From: an uncultured bacterium
Lineage (GTDB): Bacteria; Bacillota; Clostridia; Lachnospirales; Lachnospiraceae
Length of the DNA stretch: 54,346 nt
NCBI GenBank assembly: GCA_905214955.1
Contig: CAJMON010000013.1
Span: 1 to 54,346 of the forward strand
Direction of reading: 5' to 3'
In this document: positions 34,663 through 42,221 of the stretch, piece by piece
Numbering within the stretch: the first letter of the stretch is position 1
Layout of the letters: each line of letters begins with the position of its first letter
Notes under the pieces: generated by a model
Databases searched by the model: none
Seen by the model: only the letters and a program-made list of their open reading frames with translations
What the model was told of the DNA's origin: nothing
Position numbers and translations under genes: made by a program

Positions 34663-34769
34663 AGTGCTGGCAATCCTGCTTTGTCTGGCTGTGCCTCATG
34701 TGGTACGGCTGTTTACCGGCCCAAAACACAAAAAACTGCTGCCGGTTTCTCTGGTAAAATCACCGGGGA

Positions 34770-35639
34770 CTACTGTTTCGGCTGATAGCGCATATCTGAC
34801 ACCGTGTAAACCGTGATAAATGCCTGAGGATCGATGCGGTTGATAAAGTCCATCAGCTTCTGATACTCATTTTTGTCCACAATGGTGATGATCTCATTAC
34901 GTTTCTGCATGTTCCAGGCACCGATGGATTCGTAAATGGTAGCACCGCTGTGAAGATCATGGATGATGAAACTGCGGAGTTCTTCCTCTTTCTGGGTAAT
35001 GATGCAGACACGGCGTTTCAGATTGTGGTCAAAAATAAAATGATCCAGCACAATGCCATTAAAATACGTACCCAAAATACTGAGAACCACGGTTTTTTTG
35101 TCATAAACCAGCGCAGCGGAAAGGGCCACGCACATGCCGGATAAGGACATGGCTTTTCCAAGATCCATGTGAAGATATTTGTTCATGATCTTTGCCACAA
35201 TGTCCAGTCCCCCGGAAGAGGCGTTCCGGTTAAACAAAATGCTGAGGCCGATGCTGACCACAAGAATGTAGCAGAGCACGTCCAGTTCCTGGCTTCCGGT
35301 CATGGAGCCAAAATCCGGAAAAATTTTTTCAAAAAAGCCCAGAAACAGAGGAAGCAGGATGCTGGTGTAAACGGTCTTGATGCCGAATTCTTTTCCGCAG
35401 GTGAAAAATCCAATGATCAGAAGCACCACATTCAAAATCATGGTAATGGCGGACAAAGGCAGAGGCATGAAGTTGGAAAGCACAATGCCAAGTCCGGAGA
35501 TGCTGCTGACAGACGTCTGGCTGGGAACCAGGAAAAAGTAAACCGCAGCGGCGATGATGGCGACGGCTCCGGTGAGGATGAGGGTCTCTACCGCCAGCTC
35601 CTTGAAAGAGCCGCCGCTTTTTGGAGTTGATGCACTCAT
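34770..35639 (-). CDS. YitT family membrane protein
   Basis: 289 residues: about five or six membrane segments in the first 200 residues (DUF161), with FLVPSQTSVSSISGLGIVLS and NRNASSGGLDIVAKIMNKY typical of the family, then a cytoplasmic DUF2179 domain (about 210-285, beginning RRVCIITQKEEELRSFI). Members are widespread in Firmicutes and have no settled function; transport of an unknown solute is guessed. ATG follows AAAGGA. Upstream, 300 bases separate it from the next gene and hold the structured repeat. Confidence 0.9.
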   Translation of the reverse strand: MSASTPKSGGSFKELAVETLILTGAVAIIAAAVYFFLVPSQTSVSSISGLGIVLSNFMPLPLSAITMILNVVLLIIGFFTCGKEFGIKTVYTSILLPLFLGFFEKIFPDFGSMTGSQELDVLCYILVVSIGLSILFNRNASSGGLDIVAKIMNKYLHMDLGKAMSLSGMCVALSAALVYDKKTVVLSILGTYFNGIVLDHFIFDHNLKRRVCIITQKEEELRSFIIHDLHSGATIYESIGAWNMQKRNEIITIVDKNEYQKLMDFINRIDPQAFITVYTVSDMRYQPKQ

Positions 35640-35693
35640 AAAAAATCCTTTCTGTTCTGAAAGTTTCTGCAGGTGTTATGACAAGATGTTGGG

Positions 35694-35919
35694 GTCGAAA
35701 GATGCCTTACGGATTGTTCCGTACTTCGTACTTCCACATCTCCGTTGCCACTTCGGTCGGTGCTAAACGTGTGCCACTGGCACACAGCACCCTGTCCAAT
35801 ATTCGCATATCGTGAAGCTGACGCTCCACTTTTATGCTCATATTGGGCGGGTCACTAAGCCTTAAAACCACTCCTGTGCAAGCACATCGTGGTTTCAGGC
35901 TTTTGACCCTGGCATCATG
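35694..35919 (-). repeat. Structured dispersed repeat, copy 1
   Basis: Read on the reverse strand from 35919, it starts CATGATGCCAGGGTC and closely matches the forward-strand sequence at 50120-50295. A long hairpin has arms GGGTCA/TGACCC, AAGCCTGAAACCAC with GTGGTTTTAAGGCTT, and an inner TGTGC-TT-GCACA. Further stems are GTACGAAGTAC and ACGGA/TCCGT. This copy carries about 50 bases absent from copy 2, themselves folding as GGTGCT/AGCACC around GTGTGCCA/TGGCACAC. It lies between yitT and a HAD gene. It may be a non-autonomous mobile element or an RNA gene. Confidence 0.8.
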
Positions 35920-35947
35920 ACATACAGAAATATGCTCAGAAACTTTT

Positions 35948-36637
35948 TTACACCTGCAGTATTTGATAGATTTCATGCAGGTCAGAAATTTCATAATCAA
36001 TGTGATAATCGGAAGATGCAGCTGCTTTTTTCGGATTGTACCAGCAGGTGAGGATTCCCGCATTGTTGCCGCCTTTGATATCGCTGGTGAGAGAGTCTCC
36101 CACGATCAGCAACTGCTGCCTGTCCACAGGGCCTAACCGTTTAAATACTTTGTCGAAAAAGGCAATGCTGGGTTTTTCAAATCCGATTTCTTCAGAGAGA
36201 AAAATGCCGTCCATCAGCTCTCCAAGACCGGAAAGGCGGAGCTTTTTGGTCTGCGCCGCCACGGTGCCGTTGGAAACGGCGTACTGTTTGACGCGTCCTT
36301 TTAAAGATTTTACAATCTCCAGGCTGTTGTCGTGATAGGCGATGGTGTCCCCAAGGCTTAACTGATAGCTGTCGTTAAAAGCAGGAGCCTTGGAAGTATC
36401 CAGGCCTTCCTTTTCAAAAAATTCGGTAAACCGTCCCACCAATACCTCCGGCTTGGTAAGCTCCCCGCGCTCCAGGCGTTCCCAGTAGGTGCGGTTGATG
36501 GCAGAATAGCGGCGGATCATATCATCCGAGCATTCCCCAAGTCCATATTGTGGAAACAGGGCCTTCAAGGCCGCTTTTTCCGCAGTCAGAAAATCCAGAA
36601 GCGTGTCGTCAATATCCCATAAAATGGCAGAAATCAT
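35948..36637 (-). CDS. HAD hydrolase, YjjG/YfnB-type nucleotidase
   Basis: 229 residues. HAD motif I is LWDIDDTLLDF, motif II AVSNGTVAAQ, the Lys is in GFEKPSIAFFDKVF, and motif IV is IVGDSLTSDIKGGNNAGI. This pattern marks the YjjG subgroup of pyrimidine 5'-nucleotidases that hydrolyse noncanonical nucleotides. ATG 36637 follows TAGGAG; longer in-frame upstream sequence reads through the neighbouring gene's His/Cys tail in another frame and is not coding. It is 10 bases after the DUF134 fusion gene, so the two form an operon. Confidence 0.9.
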   Translation of the reverse strand: MISAILWDIDDTLLDFLTAEKAALKALFPQYGLGECSDDMIRRYSAINRTYWERLERGELTKPEVLVGRFTEFFEKEGLDTSKAPAFNDSYQLSLGDTIAYHDNSLEIVKSLKGRVKQYAVSNGTVAAQTKKLRLSGLGELMDGIFLSEEIGFEKPSIAFFDKVFKRLGPVDRQQLLIVGDSLTSDIKGGNNAGILTCWYNPKKAAASSDYHIDYEISDLHEIYQILQV

Positions 36638-36647
36638 CCGTTTTCTC

Positions 36648-37493
36648 CTATCTGCATCCGTGATTTCCGCAGGAATGTCCTTCTTCGCTGTGGTGGTCGT
36701 GATTTCCGCAGGAGTGTCCACTTTCACCGTGTCCATGGCCGCCGCAGGAGTGTTCTCCTTCTCCATGTCCGTGGTGGCTGCAGTGTACGTTAGGATTGTA
36801 TCCAAGAGTCCCTGCAAGAAGTGCCAAAACCGCTTCGTCCGCGTCTCCGGAAACGCCGCCGTACAGCTGGATGCCAGCCTGTGCCAGGGCATTCTGTGCG
36901 CCTCCGCCGATTCCGCCGCAGATCAGAGTATCCACACCGTACTGCCGCAGAAATCCTGCCAGAGCGCCGTGGCCGCTGCCGTTGGTATCTACGACTTCAG
37001 AAGAAGTGATCTGTCCATTTTCGGTGTCATAGATCTTAAACTGGGAAGTGTGTCCAAAGTGCTGAAAAATCTTTCCATTTTCATAAGTAACTGCAATTTT
37101 CATTGTAAAATCCACTCCTTTTTGAATTGATGTTTGTGTTGACTGTTTCTGCCTCCAGCAGGGTGTGCAGCAGTTGGTTTCCTGCCCCTGGCAGACCCGG
37201 TAATTGCCGCCGGAAATGAGAAGCCGTTTTCCATAGACAATGCACTGGGCGATTTTTGTACGGGCGCTTTCGTAAATTTCCGTTGCAGTAGAACGGGAAA
37301 TGTCCATCTGTGCGGCGCATTGTTCATGGCTTTTTTTCTCCAGATCCACCAGGCGGATCACTTCATACTCATCCAGAGTCAGGATGACAGATCCATCGTC
37401 ATGGAAGCAGGAATCTTCGCGTTCAGGGTCAGGAGAAAAAGAATCAAACCTTGGGGGACAGCAGATCCTGCGGCAGCGTTGCGGTCGTGGCAT
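36648..37493 (-). CDS. DUF134 DNA-binding domain fused to NifX/dinitrogenase cofactor-like domain
   Basis: 281 residues. Residues 1-95 are DUF134: MPRPQRCRRICCPP, then LTLDEYEVIRLVDLEKKSHE and a helix-turn-helix (CAAQMDISRSTATEIYES). After a Cys-containing linker, residues 131-230 (MKIAVTYENGKIFQHFGHT to YGVDTLICGGIGGGAQNAL) are the dinitrogenase iron-molybdenum cofactor-binding fold shared by NifX, NifB C-termini and archaeal MTH1175. The tail (about 240-281) alternates His, Gly and Cys (GHGHGESGHSCGNHDHH). A metal- or Fe-S-responsive regulator is plausible. ATG follows AAGGAGGG. No nif genes are present. Confidence 0.85.
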   Translation of the reverse strand: MPRPQRCRRICCPPRFDSFSPDPEREDSCFHDDGSVILTLDEYEVIRLVDLEKKSHEQCAAQMDISRSTATEIYESARTKIAQCIVYGKRLLISGGNYRVCQGQETNCCTPCWRQKQSTQTSIQKGVDFTMKIAVTYENGKIFQHFGHTSQFKIYDTENGQITSSEVVDTNGSGHGALAGFLRQYGVDTLICGGIGGGAQNALAQAGIQLYGGVSGDADEAVLALLAGTLGYNPNVHCSHHGHGEGEHSCGGHGHGESGHSCGNHDHHSEEGHSCGNHGCR

Positions 37494-37565
37494 GAAAATC
37501 CCTCCTTGTTTCCGGTATATGCCGATTATAACACTGCAAAAAGAAAAAAACAAGAGAAGGATTTC

Positions 37566-37600
37566 AGAAAAATGCGGCGGCGGTTTTTAGCCGCCGCCGT
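37566..37600 (-). terminator. Terminator of the leucine-rich-repeat gene
   Basis: CGGCGGCGG (37575-37583) pairs with CCGCCGCCG (37591-37599) around a TTTTTAG loop. On the reverse strand the stem is followed by CATTTTTC, fitting termination 35 bases past the stop of the surface protein gene. Confidence 0.8.
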
Positions 37601-37633
37601 GTTCCTGTTTCAGGCATGTCAGTTATTTTCGAC

Positions 37634-40366
37634 TTATCTGTCTTTTTTTCGTCTCTTTCCAGTGAAAAGAATTCCGGCAAATCCGGCAAGGGAGACCGCC
37701 ATCAGGGCGAACCACAGATCCAGTCGGGTTTCATCACCGGTTTTGGGGGATGCGTCAGGAGGAGTTGGAGTCTGGCTGGTACCGGAGGTGGCAGGAGCCT
37801 TTGTCTCGGTCTCCGATTCGGTTTCTGCAGGCTTTTCGGTTTCGGGAGTCACTGCTTCAGTCTCAGTTTCATGAGTTTCTGGCTCAGTTTCCGGCGGCTC
37901 TCCGATAGAGGAAGTTTCCGTTTCTGTTTCTTTTGGTTTCTCAGTTTCAGGAGCTTTGGTTTCCGTTTCAGTCTCTGTAGGTTCTTCCGTGACAGGAGTT
38001 TCTGTTTCCGCAGGTTCTTCGGTTTCAGGAGCTTTGGTTTCGGTTTCGGTCTCTTTTGGTTCTTCGGTTTCAGGAGTTTTGGTTTCTGTTTCAGTTTCTG
38101 CAGGCTCTGTGGGAGCTTCTGTCTCCGGAGGCAGCTTGGCAATGGTTTCGGTTCGGGTGTTTCCGCAGGCGGCGCAGGTGTAAGTCCGGATACCTTCGGC
38201 TTCTGTGGTGGGTTCCAATGTTACAACACCGTTGTTCCAGTCGTGTCCGGTGGCAGGAACGATGACTGTGTCTCTGGAAAGCTCTGTGCTGCAAACAGTA
38301 CAGAAAACGACATTTTCGTAAGAACCATCTTCGGTGCAGGAGGGTGCGGTTTCCTTTTCTTTTACAGCTGCACCAGGGGTGTGACTGTCTGTCCATTTGG
38401 CATACAGTGTCATATCCGTCAGAATGGCATTGTCAAAATCGAAGGCATCCACCAGTCCGCTGTCGGTGTACCAGCCTACGAGGGCAGAGCAGGTTTTTAA
38501 TGGGGTTTCCGGCTCTGTGGCATGTCCACCCTTGATGACACTCTGGCTGTCTACGGAGGAACCGCCGTTGGAATCGAAAGTAACGGTACAATAATTGAAA
38601 TTTGCATTCAGCGTAACATCCATTGTTTTGGAGTTTCCAACATCATAAGAGTAGGTGACCTGTGCTGCGTCATCATCTACGGTCAGTGTAGTTCCGTTTA
38701 CAGTACCGCCATCCCAGCCGCTGGCTTTGGAAACATCGAAGCTGCCTGGCAGAGAGGAGAGGTCAAACTGCCGGTCAAAGTTTACGGTTATGGTATAAGA
38801 TTGTGGAGAGCCGTACCAGGTTACGATGCTGGCAGCACGGATGTCCAGACTGGTAAGATGGTTATTGTCACAATAGAGCCATTCAAGAGCTGTATTTTGA
38901 CTGAGATCCAGGGAAGTCAGCTGGTTGCCGCGGCAATTAAGGGAAATGAGAGCCGCATTTTTACTCACGTCCAGAGAATCCAGCTGATTGTTGTTGCAAT
39001 AGAGCGTGGTAAGAGCCGTATTTGCACTGAGCTCCAGAGAGGCCAGCTGGTTGCCGTTGCAATTAAAGGAGGTGAGAGAGGTGTTGCTGCTCAGATCCAG
39101 AGAATCCAGCTGGTTGTTACGGCAGTCGAGAGCAGTGAGAGCCATATTTGCACTGAGCTCCAGAGAGGTCAGCTGGTTTTTGCTGCAATCAAGGCTTGTG
39201 AGAGCCGTATTTGCACTGAGCTCCAGGGAAGTCAGCTCGTTGTTGTAGCAGTCCAGGTTCGTAAGAGCTGTATTTGAGGTGACATTCAGGAAACTTAGCC
39301 AGTTATTGCCGCAATTGAGCGTGGTGAGGGCCGTATTCGCACTCAGGTCCAGGGAGGTCAGCTGGTTGCTGTAGCAGTCCAGGGTTTGGAGCGATGTGAA
39401 ATATTCGATTCCTTTCAGTGAAGCAATACACCGCCATCTGCAGCGAATATCTGTAACAGCCCCGATTTCAGCTGCACTGAGGAAGCCATCACTGTTTTTG
39501 TCAAAATCAGCGCTGACCAGATCTCTGAAATTACTATCTGGGAAAGTGGTTCCGTTGACAGGAATTCCCCATTTCGCATAAAGGGTAATATTTCCGGTAA
39601 CGGGGGTATTAAAATCATAGGCGGAAGTCAAGGCTTCGTCAGAATACCAGCCTATAAAAGTATAAACATCCATGGTCGGATCCGCTGGTTTTACGGCCTT
39701 GGCGTTATAATCAACGGTCTGACTGTCCACAGCAGAGCCGCCCTTGGAATCAAAGGAAACGGTGTAGGACGCTGCATTTTCCAGGTTCTGCACAAGCGGT
39801 TCTACGGCTGCATCTGCATGATCTTCTAAGGAAGCAGGCAGGTTCAGGTCTTCCAACAGTTCGGTTTCTGTGGAAACTTCTTCTGGCAGAACTTCTTCGG
39901 TGAGAAGAGCCTCAGATTCCGGCATTTCGGTTTCTTCCGGAGAGGCACTTTCAGAGGAGGGTTCCTCAGTAGGCATTTCTGTTTCGGAGAAGGATTCTGG
40001 GGCAGCCGTTTCGGATTCTGCCGCATTTTCCTCCAGTGCAGTTTCTACCGTAGAAGAAGGTTCGGATTCCGGCATCATGGTTTCAGCCTGTGTTTCCGTT
40101 TCGGAAGAGGGTTCCACGGAAGTTTCTGTTTCTGGGAGATCGGTTTCCGTTGTCCGTGTTTCCAAAGCAGACAGTGTTTCTGCCATGGTTTCCGGTGCGG
40201 ATGTTTCGTCCAGCACGGCATCTGTCTGTGGTTCCTCATAGACAGTGCTTTCTGATTCTTCATAAACATTTTCAGAAAGCGCGGTGGTGGTCAGCAGATT
40301 CAGCGTCAGTGCGGCTGACACAAAGCAAGCCAGCAGCCGTTTGGGTTTTGAAAATGATTTCCTCAT
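37634..40366 (-). CDS. Sortase-anchored leucine-rich-repeat surface protein
   Basis: 910 residues. Signal peptide (1-31, RLLACFVSAALTLNLLTTTALS); Glu/Thr/Ser-rich spacer (about 32-185); an InlB-type B repeat (SYTVSFDSKGGSAVDSQTVD to LYAKWG); an EF-hand-like DFDKNSDGFLSAAEIG; about nine 21-residue LRRs (roughly 325-510, unit LTSLDLSANTALTTLDC); a second B repeat; a small Cys-paired domain (FCTVCSTEL, TCAACGNT); a second Glu/Thr/Pro-rich spacer; then SPKTG at 873-877, a membrane helix and KRRKKDR. It should be covalently attached to peptidoglycan by a sortase and act in adhesion or ligand binding. ATG follows AAAGGGG. The acidic spacers echo the first gene of the window. Confidence 0.92.
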   Translation of the reverse strand: MRKSFSKPKRLLACFVSAALTLNLLTTTALSENVYEESESTVYEEPQTDAVLDETSAPETMAETLSALETRTTETDLPETETSVEPSSETETQAETMMPESEPSSTVETALEENAAESETAAPESFSETEMPTEEPSSESASPEETEMPESEALLTEEVLPEEVSTETELLEDLNLPASLEDHADAAVEPLVQNLENAASYTVSFDSKGGSAVDSQTVDYNAKAVKPADPTMDVYTFIGWYSDEALTSAYDFNTPVTGNITLYAKWGIPVNGTTFPDSNFRDLVSADFDKNSDGFLSAAEIGAVTDIRCRWRCIASLKGIEYFTSLQTLDCYSNQLTSLDLSANTALTTLNCGNNWLSFLNVTSNTALTNLDCYNNELTSLELSANTALTSLDCSKNQLTSLELSANMALTALDCRNNQLDSLDLSSNTSLTSFNCNGNQLASLELSANTALTTLYCNNNQLDSLDVSKNAALISLNCRGNQLTSLDLSQNTALEWLYCDNNHLTSLDIRAASIVTWYGSPQSYTITVNFDRQFDLSSLPGSFDVSKASGWDGGTVNGTTLTVDDDAAQVTYSYDVGNSKTMDVTLNANFNYCTVTFDSNGGSSVDSQSVIKGGHATEPETPLKTCSALVGWYTDSGLVDAFDFDNAILTDMTLYAKWTDSHTPGAAVKEKETAPSCTEDGSYENVVFCTVCSTELSRDTVIVPATGHDWNNGVVTLEPTTEAEGIRTYTCAACGNTRTETIAKLPPETEAPTEPAETETETKTPETEEPKETETETKAPETEEPAETETPVTEEPTETETETKAPETEKPKETETETSSIGEPPETEPETHETETEAVTPETEKPAETESETETKAPATSGTSQTPTPPDASPKTGDETRLDLWFALMAVSLAGFAGILFTGKRRKKDR
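38835..39395 (-). repeat. 63-base coding repeats (21-residue LRRs)
   Basis: About nine tandem 63-base units encode the leucine-rich repeats. Adjacent units share long identical stretches (for example CACTGAGCTCCAGAGAGG on the plus strand), so slippage or unequal exchange could change their number. Confidence 0.8.
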
Positions 40367-40399
40367 GCGTTTTTCCCCTTTCAGTTATGATAGTCTCTC

Positions 40400-40452
40400 G
40401 GAATCTCTAAGCCTGTATTTACAAGGCTTCTGAGATTCCATTTTTATTTTTT
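40400..40452 (+). terminator. Orphan forward terminator-like hairpin
   Basis: GGAATCTC (40400-40407) pairs with GAGATTCC (40432-40439), and AAGCCT with AGGCTT inside, followed by ATTTTTATTTTTT. It points rightward but no forward gene ends here; the surface protein gene starts leftward at 40366. It may block transcription entering from the left or belong to the insertion-element debris on its right. Confidence 0.5.
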
Positions 40453-40578
40453 CTCCACCTTTTTTCAAAAAGCCCTTGACATTTACCTCTAAAAATGCGG
40501 CGCTTTGCGCCTCTTGATCAATAAGGTATATCGTTTCGGCTCTGCCGAAATAGACTTCTGATTTGGAGGTGTGTTTCA

Positions 40579-41121
40579 TTGAAACCTATTAACATCGGCG
40601 GTCATTCCACCTATCAGGAACGTGTCCTGACTCAACTTCGTAAATATTATCCGAATGCTGCAACTTCACTCTCTCCATAAACAGTGATGGAATCCCTTTA
40701 TGTCCAAAAGGTTTTCCTATGAACTATGAAGCAGGCTGCTGTTGAGCCCAGAAAAGGACGTATCAAATATCGTTGTCCTAAGATCACTGCCAAGGGCGGT
40801 ACACCTCATTGCACTTGAGATGAACCTTGTTCTGATGCAAAGTATGGAAGAAATGTTCACCTTGTATTAAAGGATAACCCAAGACTCTTCAATACCCCGC
40901 CACGTGGCAGCAAGGAATGGAAATTAAAATATAATGCGAGAACATCTGCTGAACGTTGTAACAAACGTGAAAAGATAGACTATAAATTAGAAGACGGCAG
41001 ATACCGTTCATCTATGATGTGGTACTTCCGCCTGTTCGCCATCATGATGTGCCAACATCTTGATGCCTGGACTTTGCCAAAGACTTCCCGACTAAAAGAC
41101 CTCTTTGACCAAGCCGCTTAA
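40579..41121 (+). pseudogene. Decayed DDE-type transposase
   Basis: From a possible TTG start (LKPINIGGHSTYQERVLTQL) the frame contains TAA at 40678, TGA at 40720 and TGA at 40816, yet remains in one register to the TAA at 41119-41121. The latter half reads RIKYRCPKITAKGG, DEPCSDAKYGRNVHLVLKDN, NARTSAERCNKREKIDYKLE and MMWYFRLFAIMMCQHLDAW, like the C-terminal part of DDE transposases common in Lachnospiraceae. The catalytic Glu environment (TSAERxNKREKIDY) is recognisable. The N-terminal half is mostly missing. The exact IS family and its terminal repeats could not be assigned. The 330 bases after it hold no gene until smsC. Confidence 0.8.
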
Positions 41122-41346
41122 TTTCATAAGCAATATATATCATTATAACCCATATTTAACTCTGGGTCTATAAAAGTGCGCCAATTTTTCATCATTTATT
41201 ACCTTTCATGTCCGTTCTGGATAATATTTACTTTTCAAAGTTCATCCGACCGATGAAGTTGGTCGGGAAACTCACGATTCCGAGAGCCTATTATGGTATT
41301 TCCGCTCATTGGCAGAACATTCCTTTATTCTTTAAAAGTCATCAAA

Positions 41347-41430
41347 TCAAAAATTTTTGAAAAAATTTTTCTGTTTTCCCAGTGTCTTTCCAACGGAGAC
41401 ATTGACAGACGGCGGCAGATGGAGTACATT
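41347..41430 (+). promoter_or_regulatory. Palindrome and promoter before smsCB
   Basis: TTGACA (41402-41407) and TACATT (41425-41430) are 17 bases apart, a plausible sigma-A promoter about 54 bases before smsC. Fifty bases upstream, TCAAAAATTTTTGA (41347-41360) is a perfect 14-base palindrome that may be a regulator site. No known Fe-S regulator consensus is claimed. Confidence 0.45.
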
Positions 41431-41483
41431 GCAATAAGAGGCAGAAAAGCCAAATGATAAAGGATAAAGAGGTAGAAAAAACG

Positions 41484-42221
41484 ATGCTGAACGTAAAGAA
41501 CCTGACCTTTGAGGTTAACGAGGAAGGGAAAAAACGCTGTCTGGTAAACCACATCAGTTTTCAGGTAGAAGATGGGGAAATGCTGGTGATCACAGGCCCC
41601 AATGGAGGGGGAAAATCCACTCTTGCAAAAGTGCTGGCAGGCATTGAAAAAGCCAACAGCGGAGAAATTTTTCTGGATGATGAGAATATTACAGAGTACG
41701 ATATTGACCACCGCGCAAACGCCGGAATTGGTTATGCATTCCAGCAGCCGCCCCGTTTCAAAGGGATGACCGTGACCAGAATGCTGTCCCTGGCTGCAGG
41801 CAGAGAACTGACAGAGGCAGAAAGCTGCCAGCTGCTTTCCGCAGTGGGACTATGTTCCGAAGATTATTTGAACCGCCAGCTGGACGGCACGCTTTCCGGA
41901 GGGGAGATGAAACGTCTGGAGATTGCCACCGTTCTTGCCAAACCCCACAAAGTAAGCATCTTTGACGAGCCGGAAGCCGGTATTGATCTGTGGAGTTTTT
42001 CCATGCTTATCAAACGCTTTGAAGAAATCCACCGGGAGAAAAAAGAATGTCTGATCCTGATTTCCCATCAGGAGAGAATCATCAATATGGCAGATAAGAT
42101 CATGGTAATCGAAGATGGAGAAGTGAAGACTTACGGAAAGAAAGAGGATGTCTATCCTACATTGTTTCAGCAGGAAAAATGTCAGAAATGTCTCACAGGA
42201 TGCGAAGGAGGAAAGAACTGA
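41484..42221 (+). CDS. smsC: SufC-like ATPase of a minimal Fe-S assembly system
   Basis: 245 residues of an ABC-type ATPase without a membrane partner: Walker A ITGPNGGGKST, Q-loop YAFQQPPRFKGMT, signature TLSGGEMKRLEIA, Walker B VSIFDEPEAGID and the switch His in LILISHQERI. It resembles SufC but the only partner is the next gene, as in the SMS (minimal SUF, smsCB) systems described as ancestral in anaerobes. The C-terminus ends with CQKCLTGCEGG, a possible cluster or metal ligand set. I chose MLNVKNLTFEV as start by family alignment; the ATG at 41454 is possible. The stop overlaps smsB by one base. Confidence 0.88.
   Translation: MLNVKNLTFEVNEEGKKRCLVNHISFQVEDGEMLVITGPNGGGKSTLAKVLAGIEKANSGEIFLDDENITEYDIDHRANAGIGYAFQQPPRFKGMTVTRMLSLAAGRELTEAESCQLLSAVGLCSEDYLNRQLDGTLSGGEMKRLEIATVLAKPHKVSIFDEPEAGIDLWSFSMLIKRFEEIHREKKECLILISHQERIINMADKIMVIEDGEVKTYGKKEDVYPTLFQQEKCQKCLTGCEGGKN

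Noticed and set aside
34625..34665. Cobalamin riboswitch from the string AGGAAGTCCGGTAAGAATCC
   Set aside because: It resembles the GGAA..GGTGAAAATCC segment, but the conserved B12-box and the CCCGC..ACTGT part are missing and no downstream target gene exists on that strand.
34607..34816. Forward open frame of 69 codons between relQ and yitT
   Set aside because: Starts within the hairpin cluster, lacks a ribosome binding site and runs into the end of yitT.
38835..39395. Possible CRISPR array because of regular 63-base repeats
   Set aside because: The repeats are contiguous, coding and encode leucine-rich repeats in frame; there are no unique spacers.
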